Source: Micromonospora citrea (GTDB lineage Bacteria > Actinomycetota > Actinomycetes > Mycobacteriales > Micromonosporaceae). From it: a stretch of DNA of 64,000 nucleotides. Positions 58,419-64,000 of the stretch are shown piece by piece. How positions within the stretch are numbered: position 1 is the stretch's first letter; the number at the start of each line of letters is the position of its first letter. The stretch lies in contig NZ_FMHZ01000002.1 in NCBI RefSeq assembly GCF_900090315.1, positions 4,186,501-4,250,500 on the forward strand. Direction: 5' to 3'. Under the pieces are notes generated by a model. That model worked only from the letters and a program-made list of their open reading frames with translations. It was not told the origin of the DNA and searched no databases. Position numbers and translations under genes: made by a program.

Positions 58419-59959
58419 GCCTTGTGCAGAGTGTCGACAACGTGGCGCTGCTCCCGGCGTACCTGGCCGCCGGGACGGCCGTGCTGGTGCTGCTCGCCGA
58501 CCTGCTGGTGGCTCGGGGCCGGGTCACGCTGGTCACGGCGGCGGCCGGTGCGCTCGCCACGGTGCTCGGCGCGGTCGTGGTCGGCGCCGGGGGCGAGCGG
58601 CGGACGTTCTGCGTCGGCGCCGACTGCTCGTACGTCTTCGGCGGGCGCGCCGCCCTGGTCGCCGTCGTCGTCGCCCTGCTCACCCTCGGCGTGCTCGCGC
58701 TGTCGGGGCCGCTGCTGCGGGCGGGGCAGTCGCCGACGGGGGAGTACGCCTTCCTGCTCGCCTGCTCGATGACGGGCGGCGTCGTGCTCGGCGCGGCCGG
58801 CGACCTGATCACCCTGATCGTGGCGCTGGAGACGCTGACCCTGCCGCTCTACGTGCTCGTCGGGCTGCGGCGCGGCAGCCTGGCCAGCGCCGAGGCGGCG
58901 GTCACCTTCTTCGTGGTGAGCGTGGTCGCCACCACGCTGACGCTGCTCGGGGCGGCGCTGCTCTACGCGGCCACCGGCGGGCTGCACCTGGGCCGGATCG
59001 GCGCGCTCCTCGCCGACCGGCCGGACCTGCTGGACCTGCCGCTCACCACCGCCGCCGTGGCACTGGTGGTGCTGGGGCTGGCGTTCAAGGTGGCGGCGGT
59101 GCCGTTCCACGCCTGGGCACCGGCCACCTACGACGGCGCGCCGCTGCCGGTGGCGGCGTACCTGTCCACCGCCTCGAAGCTGGGCGGCGTGGTGGCCCTG
59201 CTCGCCGTGGTGCAGTACGCGCTGCCGGCCGACGTGACCGGCCCGGTGCTCGCCCTGCTGGCGGTGCTGACGATGACCGTCGGCAACCTGGTGGCGCTGC
59301 GCCAGCGGCGTACGGTCCGGCTGCTCGCCTGGTCCTCGGTGGCCCAGGCCGGTTACATCCTCGCCCCGCTCGGCGCGTTGGCGCTGGCGGCCGGGCGAAG
59401 CGCCGACGCCCGCACCGCCGCGTACGCGGCCGCCGTCGCGTACGCCGTCTTCTTCGTGGTGCTGGAGCTGGCGGCCTTCGCGGCCGTGGTGGCGCTGCGC
59501 CCGGCGGGCGCGGACGGCGGCACGCTGGACGACCTGCGCGGCGCGGGCCGGCGGCACCCGTGGCGGGCGGCGGCGCTCGGCCTGGCGCTGGTCGGGCTCG
59601 CCGGCCTGCCGCCGGGCCTGGCCGGTCTGTTCGCGAAGGTGACGGTGGTCCGGTCGCTGCTGGACGGCGGCGCGGGCTGGCTGGCCGTGGTGGTGGCCGT
59701 CAACGCGGTGATCGGTCTCGCCTACTACCTGCGCCTCACCGCGACCCTCTGGGCCGCCCCGACCACCGATGCCGCCGCCGCACTCTCGGCCGCCGATGCC
59801 GGCCCGACCGGTCCCGCCGCCGCTGCTGCCGCCGCCCCGGCCGGGGAGGTTCCCGTCGTGCGGGCGCGGACGGTCGGCGCGGTGCTGGTCGTGGCGACCG
59901 TGGTGGCCGTGGTGATCGGCTGCGCCCCGCAGCTCGTGCTCGACGCCGCCACCCGCTGA
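58415..59959 (+). CDS. nuoN: NADH-quinone oxidoreductase subunit N-like (NuoN)
   Basis: A 514-residue antiporter-like subunit. It retains the Glu in LIVALETLTLPLYVLVG, the Lys in LAFKVAAVPFHAWAPATYDG and the Lys in GLFAKVTVV. The ATG overlaps the preceding minigene. It is the last gene of the nuo chain, and I see no further nuo gene downstream. Confidence 0.94.
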   Translation: MSLVQSVDNVALLPAYLAAGTAVLVLLADLLVARGRVTLVTAAAGALATVLGAVVVGAGGERRTFCVGADCSYVFGGRAALVAVVVALLTLGVLALSGPLLRAGQSPTGEYAFLLACSMTGGVVLGAAGDLITLIVALETLTLPLYVLVGLRRGSLASAEAAVTFFVVSVVATTLTLLGAALLYAATGGLHLGRIGALLADRPDLLDLPLTTAAVALVVLGLAFKVAAVPFHAWAPATYDGAPLPVAAYLSTASKLGGVVALLAVVQYALPADVTGPVLALLAVLTMTVGNLVALRQRRTVRLLAWSSVAQAGYILAPLGALALAAGRSADARTAAYAAAVAYAVFFVVLELAAFAAVVALRPAGADGGTLDDLRGAGRRHPWRAAALGLALVGLAGLPPGLAGLFAKVTVVRSLLDGGAGWLAVVVAVNAVIGLAYYLRLTATLWAAPTTDAAAALSAADAGPTGPAAAAAAAPAGEVPVVRARTVGAVLVVATVVAVVIGCAPQLVLDAATR

Positions 59960-60146
59960 GGCGCCCTCCCAGGCGCCCCTCGGCAGCCGGCTCCCGCGCC
60001 AGGATTCCCGCTCTCGACGGCGGCAATCGGGGCGGGCACTCCGGACATCCCAGGCAACTCACAGCCATGAGACGGATGGTTGACGGGTACCGGGTTGTTG
60101 AACCGGTCAGCGGATCCCGCGTGATCCGTGCACCGAAGGAGTGATC

Positions 60147-61022
60147 GTGCACCACAACCGTCTGAAGACCGCCGCGCTGCTCGGCCTGCTCACCTCGCTG
60201 ATCCTGGCGGTGGGCTACTGGTTCGGCGGCAGTGGCGGGCTGGTCATCGCCGTCGTCGTCTCGCTGGCGATGAACGGCCTCACCTATTTCTACTCCGACA
60301 AGCTCGCGCTGCGCTCGATGCGGGCGCAACCGGTCAGCGAGGCACAGTTCCCCGAGCTGTACCGGATGGTCCGCGAGCTGGCCACCGAGGCCGGGCAGCC
60401 CATGCCGCGCCTCTATGTCAGCCCGACGTCGCAGCCCAACGCGTTCGCCACGGGTCGTAACCCGCAGCACGCGGCCGTCTGCGTCACCCAGGGGATCACC
60501 GAGATCCTCGACTACCGCGAGCTGCGGGGCGTGATCGGGCACGAGCTGTCGCACGTCTACAACCGGGACATCCTCATCTCCAGCGTGGCGGCCGGTCTGG
60601 CCGGCATCATCACCATGCTGGCGAACATCGCCTGGTTCATCCCGCTGGGCGGGGGCGACGACGAGGATTCCCCGAACCCGGTGGTGCTGCTGCTCACCAT
60701 CATCCTGGGCCCGATCGCCGCGACGGTCATCCAGTTGGCGATCAGCCGCAGCCGCGAGTTCCAGGCAGACGCGTCCGGCGCCCAGCTCACCCGGGACCCG
60801 CTGGCCCTGGCCAGCGCCCTGCGGAAGATCCACATGGGCGCCCAGCGCCGCCCGCTGCCGGCCCAGGGACAGCTCACCAGCACCGCCCACCTGATGATCG
60901 CCAACCCGTTCAGGGGCGGCGGCGTGGCGGCGCTCTTCTCCACCCACCCGAAGATGGAGGAGCGGGTCGCCCGGCTGGAGCGGATGGCCGCGAGCGGCGG
61001 CCCCGTGCAGTTCCAGCGCTGA
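60147..61022 (+). CDS. htpX: Membrane zinc metalloprotease HtpX
   Basis: A 291-residue M48-family protease for membrane protein quality control. Two N-terminal helices ([37 protein letters not shown]) precede the catalytic domain with HELSH (His132 and His136) and the third ligand in [13 protein letters not shown] at 60147 has AAGGAG 5 nt upstream; the GTG at 60141 would lie on the ribosome binding site. A strong terminator follows. Confidence 0.95.
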   Translation: MHHNRLKTAALLGLLTSLILAVGYWFGGSGGLVIAVVVSLAMNGLTYFYSDKLALRSMRAQPVSEAQFPELYRMVRELATEAGQPMPRLYVSPTSQPNAFATGRNPQHAAVCVTQGITEILDYRELRGVIGHELSHVYNRDILISSVAAGLAGIITMLANIAWFIPLGGGDDEDSPNPVVLLLTIILGPIAATVIQLAISRSREFQADASGAQLTRDPLALASALRKIHMGAQRRPLPAQGQLTSTAHLMIANPFRGGGVAALFSTHPKMEERVARLERMAASGGPVQFQR

Positions 61023-61034
61023 GGCGCTGATCAC

Positions 61035-61074
61035 CGTTCCGCCCGTGTCCGGTGCGCCGGACACGGGCGGAACG
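61035..61074 (+). terminator. Perfect 18-bp stem terminator after htpX
   Basis: CGTTCCGCCCGTGTCCGG (61035-61052) pairs perfectly with 61057-61074 around the loop TGCG, 12 nt after the stop. Confidence 0.8.
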
Positions 61075-61164
61075 CCGTGTGAGCGCGTTAACCGTTCCGC
61101 TCCCGCCGCCGCCGGCGTTAGGGTCCGAAGGTTCCCCGCTCATTACATCCCCTGGAGGTCGACC

Positions 61165-62421
61165 GTGGCCGTGCGCCAGTACCTGGGCGTCTGGCGGATC
61201 CCCGGGGCACCGATGCTGCTGGTCACCGGCATCATCGGACGGCTCGGGATCGGGATGACGCCGCTGGCGCTGCTGCTGGTCGTGGAGCAGGTCACCGGGC
61301 GCTACTCGCTGGCGGCCGTCGCCGGGGGCATCTACGCCCTGGCCGGGGCCGCGCTCAGCCCCGTCGCCGGCCGGATCGCCGACCGGATCGGCCCCACCCC
61401 GGTGCTCGTCGGCACCGCCGTCGCGCACCCGGTCGCCCTGCTCGGCCTGCTCTGGTCGGCCCGCTCCGGCGCGGGCAGCCTGGCGCTGGTCTTCGTGGCC
61501 TCCGGCGTCGCCGGGGCGACGTACCCGCCGCTGACCGCCGCCATCCGGGGCGCGTGGAACGACCTCACCTCGCCCGCGTCCGGCCGGCGCCACCTGCGCA
61601 ACACCGCGCTCGCCGCCGAGACCACCCTCTTCGAGATCGTCTTCGTGCTCGGCCCGCTGCTGGTCGCCGGCTTCATCCTGGTCGCCGACGCCGGCGCGGC
61701 CCTGATCGGTTCGGCCGTCGTCACCCTCGTCGGCACCATCGCGGTCGCGCTCGGCCGGGTGATGCGGGGCTGGCGGCCGCACCCGCGCGAGCACCACACC
61801 CGAGGGCTGGGGCCGCTGCGCGTTCCCGGCTTCCCGGCGCTGCTGCTCTGCGTGGGCAGCCTCGGCATCGCCTTCGGCGCGGCCGGCGTCACCGTGCCGG
61901 CCTTCGCGACCGCCTACACCTCGGACGACCCGGACAGCCTCGCCGGCGTGCTGCTGGCCGTCTGGGGAGTCGGCAGCGCGATCGGCGGCTTCTGGTTCGG
62001 CGTCCGCAAGCCGGCCCGGAACATGACCCGGCAGTTCGCGCTGCTGCTCACCGGGGTGGCCGCCAGCTTCGCCGTCTTCGCGGTGATGCCCACCCCGCTG
62101 GCGCTGGGCACCGCCCTGGTGATCGGCGGCGCGACCATCGCGCCCGCGCTCACCCTGGAGAACACCCTGGTCGGTCGGGTCGCCCCGACGAGCATGCTCA
62201 ACGAGGCGTACACCTGGGTCGTCACCATGTCGGTGGGCGCCAGCGCCGGGGGCGGCGCGGTGGCCGGCCTGATCATCGACCATGCCGGTGGGGTGCCCTG
62301 GGCGTTCCTCTTCGCCGGGGCGGCGGTCGCCGTCGGGGCCGGGATCGCGGCCCTGCCCGCCGGGCCCATCGCCCGCGCGGAGGCCACCGCCGTACGCGCC
62401 GAGGAGCTCGTGCCCGCCTGA
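61165..62421 (+). CDS. MFS transporter, substrate unknown
   Basis: A 418-residue, 12-helix major facilitator. [27 protein letters not shown] carries the loop 2-3 motif of MFS proteins. GTG at 61165 follows GGAGG with a 6-nt spacer and begins [19 protein letters not shown]. The specific subfamily and substrate are not evident. It converges directly on the MarR remnant, with the two stops adjacent. Confidence 0.87.
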   Translation: MAVRQYLGVWRIPGAPMLLVTGIIGRLGIGMTPLALLLVVEQVTGRYSLAAVAGGIYALAGAALSPVAGRIADRIGPTPVLVGTAVAHPVALLGLLWSARSGAGSLALVFVASGVAGATYPPLTAAIRGAWNDLTSPASGRRHLRNTALAAETTLFEIVFVLGPLLVAGFILVADAGAALIGSAVVTLVGTIAVALGRVMRGWRPHPREHHTRGLGPLRVPGFPALLLCVGSLGIAFGAAGVTVPAFATAYTSDDPDSLAGVLLAVWGVGSAIGGFWFGVRKPARNMTRQFALLLTGVAASFAVFAVMPTPLALGTALVIGGATIAPALTLENTLVGRVAPTSMLNEAYTWVVTMSVGASAGGGAVAGLIIDHAGGVPWAFLFAGAAVAVGAGIAALPAGPIARAEATAVRAEELVPA

Positions 62422-62535
62422 TCAGCGCTGGCGCGTCATCAGGTCGGCGAGGCGGCGCAGCGCCGGGGCGGCGGTGAGCAGCGTCGCCCGGTCCGGGGCG
62501 TCGAGTTCGGCGAGCGCGGCGCCGAGCAGGTCGTG
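62422..62535 (-). pseudogene. MarR-family regulator, C-terminal remnant
   Basis: The minus strand encodes LGAALAELDAPDRATLLTAA followed by LRRLADLMTRQR and a stop, the usual last helices of MarR regulators. The helix-turn-helix is missing; upstream the frame runs into sequence that codes on the other strand for part of a transporter. Confidence 0.5.
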
Positions 62536-62536
62536 C

Positions 62537-62596
62537 CTGACCACCTGGCTGATCGGCATGGCGCTCGGCCAACTGGTCACCGGCCCGCTCAGCGAC
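62537..62596 (+). pseudogene. Bcr/CflA-type MFS transporter fragment
   Basis: The plus strand reads LTTWLIGMALGQLVTGPLSD, closely matching the first cytoplasmic-loop region of Bcr/CflA drug-resistance transporters. Neither the N-terminal helix nor the following RFGRR motif is present. It abuts the MarR remnant, suggesting a deleted divergent efflux/regulator pair. Confidence 0.45.
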
Positions 62597-62689
62597 CTCT
62601 CCCTCGCCGTCGTCCTCACCCTGGCCCGCCCGCCCCGGTCGGCCACCCCGGCCCAGGTCGGGGACGTCGCGCCGCTCGCGTCGGTGGCG

Positions 62690-63142
62690 TCAGAAGTTGA
62701 AGTCCCGGATCGCGGCGTCGCCCGCCGCAGCCGTCGCCACGAAGAACTCGACCAGCCCGGCGTGGTGGAATTCGAGGTAGCCGAGGTCGTCGTCGCCCCA
62801 GACGGTGGGGTAGACGTTTCGCTCGATCATGCGTTTCGGGTCGTAGTGACGGGCCAGCGCCTCGAACGGCGCCGCGCTCAGCGCCTTGGCGGCGTGGGCG
62901 ACCAGGGCGTCGTCCCACGCGAAGAGGAGACACTCCTCGTCGATCGCGTCGCCGTCCTCGTAGAGATCGACCCGCACCTCGGCCTCGTCCAGCAGGAACT
63001 GGATGCCGGCCCAGGCCTTCTCCAGGAAGCAGCCGGGCCGGTCCTCGTCGTCGACCACGTGCTCCATCGCCCACTCCGGGTCGGCCATCGCCCGGGTCAG
63101 CTCCTCAGGGGTGACCCGGGTGAACGACAGCACACTGCCCAT
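62690..63142 (-). CDS. DUF1877 (YfbM-like) family protein
   Basis: A 150-residue protein. MGSVLSFTRVTPEELTRAMA, CFLEKAWAGIQFLLDE and YPTVWGDDDLGYLEFHHAGL match the DUF1877/YfbM family. ATG at 63142 gives the family's usual MG start. Its function is unknown. Isolated gene, with no operon partner visible. Confidence 0.87.
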   Translation of the reverse strand: MGSVLSFTRVTPEELTRAMADPEWAMEHVVDDEDRPGCFLEKAWAGIQFLLDEAEVRVDLYEDGDAIDEECLLFAWDDALVAHAAKALSAAPFEALARHYDPKRMIERNVYPTVWGDDDLGYLEFHHAGLVEFFVATAAAGDAAIRDFNF

Positions 63143-63602
63143 GGGTCCACCATCCTCGCGTCGGTCGGTCGGTCGGTCGAGCGGCGGCCATTCTGGCAGC
63201 AACCCCCGACAGTCCGGAGGCAGCCGGACCCGTCCGGGCCTGCTCGTGGTCGCCCAACCTCTGGGGTTGCGAACCGTGCCCGACGAGGCTCACCGTCGAC
63301 ACGCAGGCCGGTTTCCCCTGCTGCGCGCGGGCGCTGGCGGATCGCCACGCCTCCACCCGCCCGGTGCGTACGAGCGCGAAGACGCACCCGCACCGCTGCC
63401 TCCCGCCCTTCGGGCCGGCGAGGCCGGCAGCGGAGGCCTGCCCGTGTAGTTCGCGCCGCATCCCCACCACGGCCTCGTCGCGGCACCGCCCTGTCCCGGC
63501 GTGCGCGAACCGTATGTCAGGGCGACCTTGACACGACTGTCGACCAGCGCGGCCGTGCGCTACGACTACCTGCACGGAGGGGTATCGACCTTCGTCCGGT
63601 GT
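63143..63602. other. No supported gene
   Basis: Several overlapping ORFs exist on both strands but none has coherent codon bias, a start site or a recognisable family. A TCGGTCGGTCGGTCGG microsatellite lies at about 63162-63178. Confidence 0.5.
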
Positions 63603-64000
63603 TCACCGGGAACCGCGGCGCAGATCGGCCACCTCAGGTGACGGCGTGAAGCCGGCCGAGGCGTAGGTAGCTACGGCGCCGACGTTGGAACTCTCCACGC
63701 ACACACTCGCGCTGGACGAACCCATGTCGCGAAGGGCCGCAGCGGCGGCAAGCGTGATCGCCGTGCCGTAACCATGGCCTCGGTGACTGCGGTGAACACC
63801 CACCGGTTCCAGCAGTCCTGGCCGACCCGGGCCGGCTGACCACACAGCCGTAACTGCCACGGCCTCGTCGTTGTGATCGAATGCGGCGAGGCAGCGTGCG
63901 TCAGCGTAGAACGGGCCGCCGGCCATGGCGAGCCAACCCCCAACCCTGCTGCGCCGGTCGGCATCAGTGAAGGGTGAGCCGCGGAACGCGGACCAGTGGA
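63603..64000 (-). CDS. GNAT-family N-acetyltransferase (partial, start outside window)
   Basis: The frame stays open to the window edge, so the N-terminus is missing. Visible residues begin HWSAFRGSPFTDADRRSRVG, continue through AAFDHNDEAVAVTAVWSAG, and include the acetyl-CoA loop HRSHRGHGYGTAITLAAAAA and VESSNVGAVATYASAGF, all typical of GNAT enzymes. The internal ATG at 63926 is not the true start, since good homologous-looking sequence continues upstream. Acceptor unknown. Confidence 0.82.
   Translation of the reverse strand, partial: HWSAFRGSPFTDADRRSRVGGWLAMAGGPFYADARCLAAFDHNDEAVAVTAVWSAGPGRPGLLEPVGVHRSHRGHGYGTAITLAAAAALRDMGSSSASVCVESSNVGAVATYASAGFTPSPEVADLRRGSR

Noticed and set aside
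63105..63575. 156-codon minus-strand ORF
   Set aside because: It overlaps the start of the DUF1877 gene, has no RBS or family motif, and its Cys/His content looks like frame noise.

Overview
The DNA is very GC-rich, with G or C at nearly every third codon position, GTG and TTG starts, many 4-nt start/stop overlaps, and actinobacterial families throughout (SigE-type sigma factor, MoeZ, DUF3107, DUF3152, Methyltransf_32, Ser/Thr kinase with a cellulose-binding-like domain). This points to an actinomycete chromosome, most likely Micromonosporaceae (Micromonospora or a close relative). That assignment is inferred from gene content; no rRNA or tRNA is present to prove it.

Layout. 1-9.5 kb: end of a sensor kinase with its single-domain response regulator, an inositol-monophosphatase-like enzyme, a secreted coiled-coil/VldE-like protein, a membrane spermidine-synthase-like protein, a Ser/Thr kinase, a KtrAB-type potassium uptake pair and a secreted glycerophosphodiesterase. 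9.5-10.2 kb: a non-coding island of tandem, dispersed and palindromic repeats, then a 15-codon ORF coupled to a small Cys/His protein. 10.8-15.5 kb: a complete branched-chain amino-acid ABC transporter (livJ-G-F-H-M order). 15.7-21.3 kb: a RecQ helicase fused to a phosphoribosyltransferase-like domain, a His-rich membrane-anchored protein, an XRE regulator and a methyltransferase.

21.4-38.2 kb resembles the conserved mycobacterial Rv3203-Rv3211 neighbourhood: DEAD-box helicase, ferritin-like protein, DUF3107, TetR regulator, a large disordered protein, an alpha/beta hydrolase, two DUF3152 metzincin-like proteins, MoeZ and an alkyltransferase-like protein. Inserted in it are a squalene-cyclase-repeat protein, a SUKH-type immunity pair behind a toxin-like remnant, and proBA. 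38.2-44.1 kb: a GPH-type transporter coupled to a PLP decarboxylase, a SigE-family sigma factor with an overlapping membrane protein, and a secreted protein.

44.4-60 kb: a second-type complex I locus in three blocks (nuoB; nuoC-H; nuoI-J-K-L-M-N) separated by unrelated, mostly opposite-strand genes and lacking nuoA, D, E, F and G. From nuoI to nuoN every ORF overlaps the next by 4 nt. The chain is completed by four minigenes, two of them tandem copies of an 80-bp repeat. 60-64 kb: htpX, an MFS transporter, debris of a MarR/Bcr-type efflux pair, a DUF1877 protein and a truncated GNAT acetyltransferase.

Many monocistronic genes start 6-8 nt after a TAnnnT box with no Shine-Dalgarno sequence, suggesting leaderless transcription. 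Genes inside operons instead have purine-rich ribosome binding sites or overlaps. The most unusual features are the coupled minigene chain in the nuo operon, the split nuo locus, the repeat island at 9.5-10.1 kb with a related palindrome at 50.45 kb, and the SUKH/toxin-remnant module.
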